Part shown: one piece after another, positions 1-13,400 of the stretch | Position numbering within the stretch: the first letter of the stretch is position 1 | Layout: each line of letters begins with the position of its first letter | Origin: Prunella strophiata | Taxonomy: Eukaryota > Chordata > Aves > Passeriformes > Prunellidae | DNA: 64,000 bases | Assembly: GCA_036583965.1 (NCBI GenBank) | Contig: JAZBQD010000015.1 | Coordinates: 21,047,310 to 21,111,309 of the forward strand | Direction of reading: 5' to 3' | Notes under the pieces: generated by a model | The model's input: only the letters and a program-made list of their open reading frames with translations | Told to the model about the DNA's origin: nothing | Database searches by the model: none | Translations under genes and position numbers: made by a program

Positions 1-3000
1 GTGTCAAATCTGACAGGACCCTGATGCCCACACCCAATATTCATTAAGGTTTGTTAGTGATTTGTATAGCTGTCTACAAGCTGCACTTCCACCTCAGTCC
101 TCAGTGGCCATTTAAATATTTAGTTTGTCCTCTGGCTTTTACTGACAGAGAATTAATTTCCTATTGTTCAAGTGTTGGAAAGAGTTTATATTTCTTTCTA
201 AAAGTAACAAACGCCTTCTGGGTGTTGTAAATGGCTTGTTACTGCTGCATATTATTTTAGGTAGTCATATCTAATTTAAAGTTTTATTTCCCCATGGGCT
301 AACTTGCATATCTGCAGCATCCAAAGGCTATGACAACGCCTTAGCAGAGTTTTCTCGAGGGAGTTAGTTAACTCCAAATTGGAGTTTGGTCTTTGTGCTA
401 TACCAATTCATATCTGCATTTAATTTCTAAAAGTTCTGTAAAGTATCTCAAGTATGTAATTATTTTCAGGTTTAGTAAAAATACTTGCAATTATCATAGG
501 CTCAACTAGTGTTTATTTTTTCCCCCCTTATTTATATGCTAAAGTAATCATCTCTACATATGGGACAAAGGGCTGGGGAATTCTGTGTATGATCTCTGGA
601 ATATTTTATGTCCGTAACTCTCTCAGTTCAGGCACTGAGCAGCACGGCTTCCCTCCCGTGTCCAGCCAGAGTAAAATAAAGCTCCACTGAGAGGCTACAG
701 GCTTCTTGCTGTCTTTCACTTTGGGGAAAGAATGGCCCTCAACTTCTCTTAATTTATCTGCTCTTTTAGCAGGTAGGTAGTGCTAATTTCAACTACAAAC
801 CTAAACTAACTGAAAGCCATATGTTTAGAATTGCATTCTACTTTCTAGTATTTCTTGCTAAAACTTACTTCGATTCTAATGCCCTGTGACAGTTCAGGAG
901 TGAGTCACACACCTCCAGCACGGTTCCAAGCGATCTCAGATCTGCCTGGGTACATGGGACTCGAGCTCTAAGCATTTGTGGAAGATGTCACGTACTTCAG
1001 AGGACAAAAATCACTGAACCAGGTCTAACAGCAATTCTTGGAGTTGGGGTTTTCATCGATAATACAAATAAGCTGCCAAGCTAAGTATTTGGTATTCAAA
1101 AAAATGGGTAAAAGCTTTAATTTGTAACTCCAAGCCACAAAGTATAAAATGACTAGAGATAATTTTTTTATTGAACATCAGTATGACAAAGTCCTACCCT
1201 TAAGAGCATCAGGAAAACTATAATGGTAGCCTCTTTTAGAGTAATTTGGTTTGTTTTTTTTTTTTTTTTTGGTAAAGGGATATTGTTTTGTTTTATTATT
1301 TTTTCTTTTTGTGCCAGTGCACTGCAATACAGTCCACAACAGTATTACTTTACTAAAACCAAAATAGTGAGTATTTAAACATGAGTAGAGGGGAGAACAT
1401 AAGTATTCTAACAGAAATAGTAACCATGTTGTTATAAGTAACTGTTGTACTAAAACCTGAAAAATGTCCAAAAGATGAAGTCCCTTGACACATTAAAGGT
1501 CTGGGGCTGTACAACAGCGCAGCAGGATATATAGAAATAAAGGTGTTTTAGTTTGATCCAATTGCAATGTGAGTGTTCAACACTTATAATTAATTTTGTT
1601 AGAAGTTAAATCATTCAACTAATTAGCCCCTCTGTTTTTCAGAAGCTAAAACTTTTTAGTTTCGTAAGAAATTAAGAAGAAAAATGAAACTAGAATGCCT
1701 TTAGTTTCCATAATTAAACCAGTAAAGTCTAGAAGAAAAACTGATAATTAAAAAAAAAAAAAAAAGTTGGATAGCAAACTTTCTTCTTAATTTCAGCTGA
1801 AAAGAAATGAAAGCAATACACAAGGTCATGCACTTTTATTTTCCCACTATAAGGGAGGGAAAATGCCGACAATATATATTCTTGGAAGGTTTTTTTCGCT
1901 CAGTAATTCCTAGCAAATAGGATTCCTTACAAAACAACTTCATCTCCTGCATTAAAACTCATCTGGAAAAGGGGTCGTTTACACTGTTTATAAAACACTG
2001 CCACATAAAACGTGTAAAAAACCATATTTCACTAAAAATAGCTTGCGTAAGTAAGGGATTAGAGTAGTTTCTACTGCTATAATTGTTCCTTTGTAGTTTT
2101 TTCCATGATGTTTTTGAATAGTGTTTTTAACTATGTTTATTAAAGTCAGCACATCAAAAAGGATCAAAGAGTAAGCTAGTGAGAACCAAAGAAACCCCAA
2201 GCGTATTGTGTTGTCTCACTGGGGAGTTATGCAGATTCAAGTAAACAAGTGCAAATTGTTGAGGTTTTAATGAAAATTTTCTACAATTATTGTATCTGAA
2301 GTCATTCTATATAATAACATCTGTACAGCAGATGGCCATACTGTATAAAAGGCAAGCAATGCTCCTTTTTCTTCCTCTGTTTTAACAGTACATCTGAGAT
2401 GACTACTTTTGTCATTGCGCTTAGCTTGGTTCAGCAAATAATTCGTAAAATGCAGCTGCTGCAGATGGTCACAATAGTTATTCGACTGTAAAATCAAAGA
2501 CACAGGGAAGTATTCCCGTATTAGTTTCATTCTATTAAAAAAGCCTCTGACATTAACCCCGTTCAGCTCAAAAGGTGTATCTATAAAACCTTTTATAAAA
2601 AGAACAGTAGTGAAGAACTGAGATGTTTAAATGCCCCTTCCTCTCAAGATACAGCAAAAAACTTTTAAAAATTGGGTTAGCTTGCACAATTTCTTCGTAA
2701 TAATGAAACAAATCTAGTTAGCCACTATGGTCCTCTTCTAAAGGATTTTTAACATTAGATTATAATACCATTTTCCCCACACTGAGTATTTTATCTTCTC
2801 TCCTGAAGTTGTAATTTCCACCTTGGTTTCTATCAGCACTTTAAATTCAGATTCACAACCATAAAAAAAAAAAAAAAAATCCAAGCAATTTCTTAAAAGA
2901 TTTTTTGACCATTTCAATCAGTTTTGTGGAAGTGTGTCTTTTGCTCTAATTAGAACTTAATTTATTGCACCATCACAACAATATGCAAAACCTCATGCAG

Positions 3001-4593
3001 ATGTACTTTTCTTTTTATAAAGCAGAGATGAAGCATTTTTAACTGGAAAAAAAAAAAGTGAAAAGCGTCTGTTGATGTCTATTAATTGTCTGGTTATGAA
3101 AATTCTTTATATAGAATAACTAATGTCCATTTTCATTAGATTTGACATCAGTATTGCTCCACTTCACAACGCCTGCCAGACTATGACCATACTGAAGATT
3201 CATGTATGGCTTATAACGCGTAAAATAAAGATTGATTTCCTCAGACTGCCAGAAGAATTAAGAAACAGAACTTCATAGCTGAAAATGTTTCTGAGGCTTA
3301 ACATGCAAGGCAAGGTACGTCCTCCTTCTGGGAGGATGAAAACCTCCAGGGTAAGTGAAATACAGTGTGAGTTTGCCAAATTGCTTTATAGAACAGTGAG
3401 GGAGCGGCCCGGCTTTGATGTATCCAAGCATGGTGTGGACACCATAACGTACCATGGGACAGATAATGCAGAAATGACAGAGGGGAACCGATGGAAGGGA
3501 AGAGGATTATGACACAGAAACAAAACTAAAACTATTTAAAGCACATTATAAAGGCTTTTACTCAGTTGCAGTGCCTTCTATGCTAGAGTTGTGATCCTGA
3601 GTGGAAAAGCGTGGGAACACAGGCACAGTTCCTGCCTGCACTGCTGTTTATTAATGGATAAATCAAAAGTTTCTGGCCCCGGCACTTTCACGGGTTTTCA
3701 TGTCCCATGAACCTTAAATTTTTCATTTTTAACTTTTAAAACAATAAAGAAGAACTGGAGCTTGCTGGCCTGAGGAAAAATATTTCTGATGAAAAAGAAA
3801 TAAATCACCACCTCAGCTGGCCAACAACTTGCTCCTCTCAGCTAGAGACCGTTTCACCTCTCAAGCTACTCTTCCAACTACCTACATCTGGCTCATCTCC
3901 ACACCATGGAAATATATAATCTTATTAATTTTATTGAAATGCTAATAAAAAATTTTACAATGACACTCAAAATATCTCCATTTTAAATGAGTCTCTGGTA
4001 TCTGGTTAATTGTACCCGAGGCATAAAGTTTCCTTGCAGTGCTTCAGTAATGAGGCCAGAGTGCCTGTTTTCCCTGTGTGACTCTCAGGTGTGCAGAGGA
4101 AACATGTAAAAATTGAAAACTTCATAAATCTGGAGGAGAATAACAGCATGACCCAATATTTACATAGCAGCACCTGTCAAGGCTCTGAACAATTATTTTT
4201 ACATTTTTTAAAGGCAGAAACAAAGGTTCTAACAAGAAAATCTAGTTTCAGAGTGAAAACTGTCAAAATTTTGCCCTTTGAATTATGTGCTAAATTATTG
4301 GAATACCAGAGGAGTGGTTCTCATAACCACTATTTCAGCCAGAATTCCATCAATAAATTAGTAATTACAAGCAAGGGGATATTAACTACAGAATTAATCA
4401 TTCTTGGGTGCTCCCTCAGAGAAAGGAAAACTTGGGTAATAGAGTCTATCAGGGATTTGCTATTTTCTGTTGTGGATTTATGATGTTGGCTGCAGCAGTT
4501 CCCTGCAATGCCCCACACTTTGAAACGGCCACTAGACCACCACTTACACAAACCAGTAGCTCTTCAACCTTAAAAGAAAACCAAAACTCTTAC
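1..4593 (-). other. VPS13B: VPS13B intron downstream of exon F (partial)
   Basis: This intron begins with the donor GTAAGAG of exon F and runs off the left edge of the window. It has several homopolymers (T at 1254-1270, A at 1750-1765, A near 2862-2879) and a CpG-bearing patch at about 3290-3500 of unknown nature. I could not find a further VPS13B exon here. Confidence 0.7.
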
Positions 4594-5001
4594 CTGCAGT
4601 TTTATGTCCACTTTTAATATTCAGGCTTCCACTGAGGTTTGAGAAAGAGATTGACAAACAAGGTTTACTGGGGTGTGGGATGGTTTCCATCAAAACGACC
4701 ATTTGAACGGTGTGAATGGAAATTTTCTGGAAGCAGGAAAGGGCTTGCCACAAGTTTTCCTGCACTGAAGCCTTTTGCACAGTGCTGGTGTGGGTTGCAG
4801 GTATAAAGTCCTTTGTACTGGGGTGTCTGGATATCAAAGTGATGTCCTCATCTGGAATACTGCCAGCTGATGAAGCAGCCTCCTTCCTGGGAACATCTTC
4901 ATTTGTGGTTATGATTTTCTTCAAGAACTGGTTTATTTGGTCAAGTCTGGCAAAACTGAGATTTGCTTTCAAAGGTTTTGATATGTCCACATTTATGTCA
5001 G
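4594..5001 (-). CDS. VPS13B: VPS13B internal exon F (most 3' exon in the window)
   Basis: This 408-bp exon encodes 136 residues of VPS13B. On the minus strand it starts after TTCTCCCCTACAG and ends AAAACTGCAG|GTAAGAG. The product starts ADINVDISKPLKANLSFARL and continues DQINQFLKKI. A variable acidic/Ser/Thr-rich stretch (probably a disordered loop) follows. Then comes a conserved hydrophobic stretch ALSCFQKISIHTVQMVVLME, and the end is CLSISFSNLSGSLNIKSGHK. The alternating strand-loop layout agrees with a groove repeat of the lipid bridge (inferred). The exon is phase 1 on both sides, like exon E. An 8-bp inverted repeat lies just upstream of its acceptor, at 5043-5061. The next exon lies outside the window. 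Confidence 0.93.
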
Positions 5002-6674
5002 CTGTAGGGGAGAATTAGAGAAAGAAATGTGATAAGCTACAGTGCATGCAAGCTGCATGCAAATATAAGCACTGAGTGGAAATAGCTTTTCCATCATATT
5101 TCCACCATGTTTCATTACAGGGACTGAATCAATGTTAAAACAAAACAGCATTTCTAGCTATAAATCTGAATTAAAATATAATGAAAAATACTATAAGCAA
5201 CTGTCACTATGTACAGTTTTAAAGGAAGAAACATGGCACAAAGTGGATTTTATCTCGTTTCTTCCCAGGGATCACCACAGCTATCCGAGAGACACACACT
5301 TTATTTGAGTGTGTGGGAGGGGAGATACATTAGCTCTTTTGTGTCAGAATAAAAATATACTTCACATTCTCTTGAGTTTTATATCCAGAAGAACTAGTTG
5401 ACTGAACTCCAAAGCCAACAGCGAACATTTTCAACACATTTAAATGAGTGAATAACATGTGTATTGTGTTGTTTCCTATACAGTTCATATGCAGCAGTCT
5501 TCAATGCATTTTCAAGATGAAATGTGAAATAAAAAGCAAATACAAAAACTGAGGTATGTTTACATTTCTTCATTTTCCAGGGAGACTGGAATAATGTATT
5601 GCTTTTCAAATTTTTAAAAAAGTCATTATTATTTCTAAAATGTTTTTTGTCTCCTTACCAAAAAGGATTTGGGTGTTTCTCAGGCTACTAAAAAACTCAC
5701 AGAATTTTTAGGAACCACAATTACAAGATTGTTAACAGTGCTGTCTTGGTAGCTGAGATGTAGGAATTGCCAAAATTATTTCACAGATAGGAAGCAGGAT
5801 TTTATGAAGGTTGAAACTTATTTCTGTGCTGCAGCATCAGTACATAACAATTCTTTACAGAAATCCAGCTTTTAACTTAGTTTTTAGGATTTTTCATTTC
5901 AAATTGAGTTTTTGACCAGTATATGAGACAGCTATTCTGGTTAGGGGGAAAAGTGCTTTTCCCTTTGCTGTTTGACTGCCATCACCCCAACTCCATGAAC
6001 CAAAAGTGATTAAAATTCTGTGCATATATCTAAACTAGATGAAATGTTCAAACAGCACTACTTAGTTTCAAGTTTCATTATAAATATATACAGGAAACAC
6101 TGTCTGTTGAAGGTTTTACACAGATTAATGAATATTTCATAGAAACTAGTTTCAAGCTGTCCAGGATCACATCTTACTCTTAACATTGATGCAAACTAAT
6201 GAGCTCAATTCTCCCATTCTTTAGGTAAATTTTTACATCAGCACTAAAGGGATGTAGGGGCAGAGTTTCAGAGCTGCTTTTAAGAACAGGTTTATACTGA
6301 CTTCAGAGACTCACAGGCATGTGACAAAGTACTTTTCTGATCCCCTCCCCCAAAAATATCTGGCACATTATCTACAAAGATAAGAGAAATTTATTAATAG
6401 CTGTGTAAGATCTGTCATAGTTGAACTAAAAAAAACAAAACAATGTTAGAAAATGTCTGCACTATTCCACAAGCTACAGCTAACTGAAATTTAAGACTGG
6501 AAAGCTATTTTTAACTTAGAACTTTAGTTACAGGTTTTCTGAAGATGCTTTCTCTTGCACTGAAAGCCTTCCACACTAAACTAGGAACTGGCAAAACACT
6601 AGCTTATATGTGGGCCTAGCAGGAAGGCAAGTACCAAAGTCAGAAAGCTGGGCATTAGAAGAAAATAGAATTGG

Positions 6675-6852
6675 AGAGGGTTGTTAAACACTGGAATTGA
6701 CTGTCCAGGAAGGTGATGGAGTCACCATCCCTGGAAACATTCAAGAAGCAACTGGACATGGCACTTAGTGAGAGGGTCTAGTTGACACGGTGTTGGCCAA
6801 AGGTTGGACTCGATGATCTCAGAGGTCTTCTTAAACCTCAATGATTCTGTGA
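6675..6852 (+). mobile_element. CR1 LINE, truncated 3' end
   Basis: This is about 180 bp of a CR1 retrotransposon 3' end. It contains the characteristic order GGTGATGGAGTCACCATCCC, CAACTGGACATGGCACTTAG and AAAGGTTGGACTCGATGATC, and it ends in AATGATTCTGTG, the avian CR1 tail. Heavy 5' truncation is normal for this family. It is antisense to VPS13B. Confidence 0.92.
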
Positions 6853-9640
6853 GGATTTTCAGGTATCCAAAACTACACAAGATCAACTTGGAAGATTTTC
6901 AAAAACCCTTGTGTACTGACATTTTAATTAAAATCATAGGAAGAAAAATGTCATAACACTTTGGAAAAACTCCCCAGCCTCTTGCCACTTGGAATATCCC
7001 AAGACTTGTCTGCCTTCTATGCAGACATCACTGGGCCTCTCCTTCCTTTGAATAGAGGAAGGAGTTAGCAAGAAACTAGAGACTCATGTGACATTATGAC
7101 ATTAATGCATTTACAATAGTCAAATAGAGTGTTTTTAAAATGAAATGTTATAAAAAACTACCAAACAACTGCCTTATAAATTTAAATTTCTCCCTTAGTA
7201 CTGTAGTAGTAAAGGAGTAAAATAAATAGATGTTATTTACTTGCTTTTGCTAAATAATTAAGGTTTCTAAGTTAGTAAAGGAAGACCCTTATTCCTTGGT
7301 ATGGCAACTTTCACATCTAATTGCTTTATCTAATACATATCTGATTGCCAGCACTTTCCTGTGGTAATATAGCCCAAAAGGGGGAAAAAACAAAAAGTCT
7401 CCCTGACACCCAAAAACTTCTTAGGCCTAAGTTGACTCAACAGATGTCAAGGGCTTAACCCAAAGCTCAACACACACAAACTGAGCCTGAAGGATGGGAG
7501 AGGAGATGAACACAGAGGCAGAAGCTCCTTTTGGGGCTTCCTTGGGCCAGGGCAGAGAAGACACAGGGTGCTGGTGCAGCTCAGTGGTGGAACATACTTG
7601 GCACCTAGGGCCTGTGCTTTTATCACTGCTCTCGGCCACTCATCCAAGAAGGCAATAAAAAAAGGGCCACCAGGACACCAGAGAAATGCAAATTACTTCC
7701 CTCTTTTCTGTTTGGAAACTGCATGTCACACAGAAAAATCTTGTCGTGACTGATAACTTGACGAAGTTTTGTATGAAATTATTATTATCCAGTAAATCAG
7801 CCCTGACAGAATGTGGTGGCAGCCAGAAGCATAATTGCAGAAAATGTGACTTTGGAACCTACACTGGAAATATTTTAACTATCTCATAATGATATAGGTT
7901 ATTTTTACAACTGGTTAAAGATTATGTAAAGAGATTCTTTGGTATTTTAAGTAAAACATTCAAAGAGAAAAGAAAAAACACAATTGAGCAATCTTTAGTC
8001 TTTGACCTCTTTTATACATTATCCTTAGCAATGTGAAAGAAACTTTAACATTCCTTCTAAGGAAAATATATTTAAATGATGGACAGAACAATGAAAACTG
8101 ATGAAATATGAAAAGCTATTTATAGGAGTTGATTAAGATAGATATTCAGCTGCTTCACCAGACAGTTAAAATGTGCTAAAAAGAGCTTTAAAATTATGAG
8201 TCACACAGATTCAACTGGAATAAATTTTTTGGGGTGCAAAATCCAAGTGTAACAGTGTTTTTAGATTATTTTAAACATCTTGGGAAGAACAGCACATAAC
8301 ACTGTGGAGATTCTATCCCTTAGGAAAACACAGTCTTCCTGTAACTCAACTAACTCTTTGAATTGCCCAAAATTACATCAGAATCAACACAGAGGAAAAG
8401 GTAGCTCAAAGTAGATCTTTAACTCCTCAATTACATCAGCTTCTCCTTTGCCTATTAGTGACTGGCTACCAAAATTATAACCCAATGCATTCTTTAGATT
8501 TAAGATGTATTAGCAATAACTTATTTTGCCAGGTGTTGTCTATTTCCAGCAAAAAAAAGTGAAAAAAAATACTGTGCTTGTAAATTGAATGCATCAAGTG
8601 AGTTATTTCTGTTATGCTTAAAGCAAACTGAACTACTTGATATCAAAGCAATTTTTGATTACAGTATAGCATTTGAGTGTAGAATTTGAATTGCTTTTTC
8701 TCTTCCTCAATTTCTTCACTACTTCTTTTTATATTACACAGTAAATCCATATATTTCAATTATTAGTTCCTAATTAGCCTTCACAACTTTCTGAACAGCA
8801 ACTAGGAAACAGAGTGATGAAATAACTAGTGAGTTAAAAGAAGATCAGATAAATATAAATAAATTACACTTATTATATGCTCCCACCACACCAGGAGATG
8901 ACTTAACAGTGGAGGAAAAAGAAACACTTTGGAATAATGAAATCAGAGAGGGAATTCAGGTTCCAGAGGCGATTCTACGGAGTTTTATGTTAATGTACAC
9001 CTTGTGGGGGACCAAAAATCAACTGGAATAGTTTCCTGAAAACCGTTTCCAGCTATTTTCTCATTTTAAAAGTTCCAGCTTCACTTGACCCATTAGTCAT
9101 CATATTACTTACATTTATTATGTATTTTGAAATCTATTACAAAAAACCCAATGGATTCAATATGGCCTGTTTGAACTAAATCATAACAACTATAAAAGAA
9201 AACCTATGAGCAGCATTCTGAAATTTCTGTCTGAAGCAATTTCTTTCTTTGTCATTTTATTACTTAGAGCTTCAGATAAAAAATGTCAGGGTTATAAGTA
9301 TTTTATTCTTGTTCTCCATAACATTCAAATTTGTATTGGGAAGATCTAATAATAACCTATATCTGTGAACTTGAGATAGTGATATTACTCAAAAGGACTT
9401 TTTATTTAGAGTGCTAAGGATGAATAAGCAACAGAAAAATAACAAAAGCTCCTAGCATGGTTGCTCCCGATAAATTCCAGCTCTTACTGGAGCTGGAAGG
9501 TTCTGTGGGCCTATTCTAATGTATGCCATAAGTAAATGTACAAATGTTACTACTTCTATGACTTAAAAACTACCATAGTACTTTCTTAATCTTAGATACC
9601 AGAAAGTAGATGCCATGAAAATTAGTCATTCAAGCTGAAT

Positions 9641-10432
9641 AAGGACAGGCTGGATCAATGGGCCAAGGCCATGAGGTTCAATAAGGTGAAATGTGAGTCC
9701 TGCACTTGTGTCACAACAATCCCATACAGTGCTTCAGGCTGGGAGAAAGGTGTCTGGAAAGCTGCTTCTTGGAAAAGGACCTGTGGGTGCTGCCTGACAG
9801 GAGCTGATCATGAGCCAGTGTGCCCAGGTGGCCAAGAAGGCCAATGGCATCCTGGCCTGTATCACCAACAGTGTGGCCAGCAGGACCAGAGCAGCAACTG
9901 CCCCTGGTGCTGGGCACTGGTGAGGCCACATCTCAAGTGCTGTGGCCAGTTCTGGGCCCCTCAGACAAAGGACATTGAGGGGCTGGAGAGTGTCCAGAGA
10001 AGGGCAATGAAGCTGATGAAGGGTCTGGAGAGTAAATTATATGAACAGCAGCGGAGGGAGCTGGGGTTGTTTAGCCTGGAGAAAAGGAGGCTCAAGGGAG
10101 ACCTTATTGGTCTCTACAACTTCCTGAAAGGAGACTGGAGCCAGGTGGGGATGGCTTCTTCCAGCAGGCAACCAGTGACGGAACAAGAGGAAATGACCTC
10201 AAACTGTGCCAGTGGAAGTCCAGTTCAGTTCCTGACCACCTTTTTCACTGAAAGGGTGGTCAGGCATTGGAACGGGCAGCCCAGAGAGGTGGTAGAGTCA
10301 CCATCCCTTGAAGTATTCCATAAATGACTGGACATGGCACTTAGGGCTATGATTTAGTTGCCATGGCAGTGCTAGGTCAAAGGTTGGACTTGATGATCTT
10401 GGAGGTCTTTGCCAGCCTTAATGATTCTATCA
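9641..10432 (+). mobile_element. CR1 LINE, 5'-truncated copy of about 0.8 kb
   Basis: This is the last part of CR1 ORF2 plus the 3' UTR. Reverse-transcriptase-downstream peptide blocks are visible: ALVRPHLKCCGQFWAP, LESVQRRAMKLMKGLE, RRELGLFSLEKRRLKGDLIG and REVVESPSLEVF, followed by the tail ending AATGATTCTATC. A 218-codon frame at 9671-10327 is open by chance. It leaves the CR1 coding frame after MRFNKVKC and returns near ALVRPHL, so indels have accumulated and the copy is dead. It is antisense to VPS13B. Confidence 0.93.
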
Positions 10433-13400
10433 TTTATAAGACTGGGATCTTTTCAAAGACCGAGAAATGTTGAAATGTATGAGAGAAAAATATGCCATTT
10501 CCTAAGAATTTATTAATTTTCCATAACCCTCATTCAGCAGTGGATCTTTTACTTCTCACAGCTAAAAGAGAAAAGGCCAGGTCTTTCTCCTTGAGCTTGG
10601 ACATGGATCTCACTCTCCTCTTCCCCAAGAAGGCTGTAAAATATTAAACTTCTTAATATACAGGACTTCTATAGAAAAAACCTACTATTTATCCTAAACT
10701 TTTAAGATGATTTAATTTCCTAGTCCTAAACAGGAGAGGAGCAAACGATGGCATGAAACATTCTACCAACAGTGATATTCTTTCTCCCTTAGCCACCCAT
10801 CCTGATGTAGGGACTTTAAACAGAGGAAATATGAGGAAGGTAAAGGTAATCTTGAGCCCTGAATCTGATTTGGAGTCAGGGTGGCCCTTCAGCAAAAGGG
10901 TAATGGCTGAATTGCAAAAATTAAATTTATAAAAATAGGAAAGAGACATGTAAAGAAAAGACCAGTTGTACTGTTCTCAATTGTCTGGTCAAGCATCAAA
11001 AGAGACACAAATTAAGAGAAATTGAAAAGCAAGAAGAATCCAAACTAATTGTTTTTATCCTCTAATTCATCATTCCCAATTTGGATCAAGGGAAAACGAG
11101 GAAGAAACTTGAGACAAGCCTTCAGAGGCCATCTGCAGTCCATCTTGCATTCTGCTTCTGTGAGACAGATGCCAGTTAGTCTAGAAGAGACTGGCAGTCA
11201 CTGTTGTCTGTGTGCTGCAGCCCCACAGAAGCAGCTCTCCAAAGCCCTTATGGCAAACCAGAGCCTTCAGGGAGCTTGATCACCCTGAGCCATGCTGGGT
11301 GCTCCCCAGAGGCAACAGTAACTTCTTCCATGACCTGGTGTGTCACTGACATTATGTGAAGGTGACACTTAGACATTAACAGCTCCAGCTCTGAGATCTC
11401 AGACAAGGCTCAGAGTGATGCAATTCTCTTAATTTTTTAAAACTGTCACAAGTAAACCAAGATAAATTGTTGTAGGTCAAGTAACCCAAAGATGCCATTA
11501 ATAAACAATGGAGGGTTACTGCTATTCAGTAGATGATGACTGAAATTAATCAACTGTGCAGCTACCAAATACAGCTCAATACAATACAGAAGTGTGCCAA
11601 GGGCTGGGGGGTGAGGCCAAAAATTATAATGGGGGGCATTGGGAGGCACTATCATGAAAGGCAAACCCTGGCTAAGGGAAACATTAACTCTCTCAACAGA
11701 GAGTCAGGGAAGATGAAGCACAATACAGTGAGACGAAATAAATTGTTCCAGGTCATGGAGCACGTTTGTGGAAAAGAAAAGAACCCATAAATACTAACCC
11801 TCTATTTTCTGCTTAGCTGCTGAATAATACATCTATATTAAGACACACATGGGAAAAAAAAAAAAAAAAGTTTTCAGAAAATTGAGCAAATGTTTGAAAT
11901 AAGTGTTAAAAGAATGCCAATACACTGAAAAATATTATAAGAAATTATTTTTCAACTCATCCATGTGGCTCCAGTGTGCAGTTTTCATTTTCTGTACTTA
12001 GGCATATAAGAACTAAATTTAAAATAAGACTTGTAGACACTGTTTTTAGAAAGGTACTTTGATGATTTTACTCATTATTACACTGATATTACAGACAATA
12101 GGTGTGTCAAGTCCAAAGCAATACCTACAGGCTGGTACACCTGTTTGGAATATTTCTCTTTGCCCTCTTAATCAAATAAATATAATTTCATGGCTACAGT
12201 GTCAGTGCTTTAAAAACTTGTTTGTAAAAGAGCAAAGGGAAAAAAAAGCCCTACTAGAAAGCTCAAAAGTTTTGCAAATGACCCAGAGTTAATTAGAAAA
12301 GTCTGCACCCTGGCTAGTTCCCCTTCTCACGTGTCAGCTCTCATTAAATCAAAAAATTCTCCTTTCAAAGTTAACAAACACCATGGTTAACAAAACTGTT
12401 AAACTGGGATCAAGTGGGCACATTCCTAGGTTTATATATGATGTCATGCTAAGCAGCCCACAGCTGAACTTGCAAGTAGTATGAATGATTTTTCAATATA
12501 TTAAGTATCTGATCTAATGCTAATTTTCTCTCTATAGGCTAACTGTGCTGGGAACAGGTGGCCCTGCTTTCAATTACGGAGGGCTAACATGCCAGTGTGA
12601 GGCCTGGATTAGTTCACCTTCTCACAGGGAATTTGCCTCGGTTGGGAATGGATTTATTATGGCTTCACACATGGAAGGGAGCTCATGTCAGCTGAGGGCA
12701 GTGATACATCATATGATTCAAATTAACCTGCTGTGGACTGTTCCGCAGGGCTGATATTGTGTATTAAAATGACGACATTTTTAAAACAGCTTGAAAGAAA
12801 CCAGGATTGCTGAAGTGCAATGGTTCCAATTTGTTCCAACTAATCTATCACCTGCTGGAGATATTATTCTAGAGGGTTTCTGGTAGCTGCTATTTTCCAG
12901 GTTTCTCCAAACCACTGACCTTGGTAATGGATACAATTGTTGCCTCTGCAAACAGTGGGGGAAAAAAGGCTGGAGAGAGTGCCATGGTGCAGTTCTGATT
13001 ATTGTTTTTTATACCTAAGCCAAGATCCCCTGCTGTGCCCCTCCTGGTCGTCAGATCATGTGTGGAGGGACTGGCATGAAGGAGAAACCCACCAGCTCCC
13101 CAGTTCTTGCTTTATCCTTCAGTGGGGCACAATATTTCTTAGTTTATTTGGATATTGTCTTCTGCAGAAATTATTTATAAAGGCAAATTATCAAGGACCT
13201 CCATTACTTCACATCTAACTCAATGCCTTCCCAAGAAACTACTGCAGAAAGAGGACTTTAGTATAAAGCATCCATAATTTGCATGTGTAAGTACTTTAAG
13301 GCAATTTTTATGAAGCTGTACTTCATAAACATGTTCTTGTATCATTTGCATCCAGAAAGACTACATCAAAGACAGCTTTTATAGGTAGGAAAGGTGATTA

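Noticed and set aside
3273..3455. Possible next VPS13B exon on the minus strand
   Set aside because: No convincing acceptor and donor pair on the minus strand, no VPS13B-like peptide, and a good donor motif only on the plus strand.
4091..4483. 130-codon plus-strand open frame just beyond exon F
   Set aside because: No homology recognised. It lies in intron on the opposite strand, and its length is within chance expectation for a 64-kb window.
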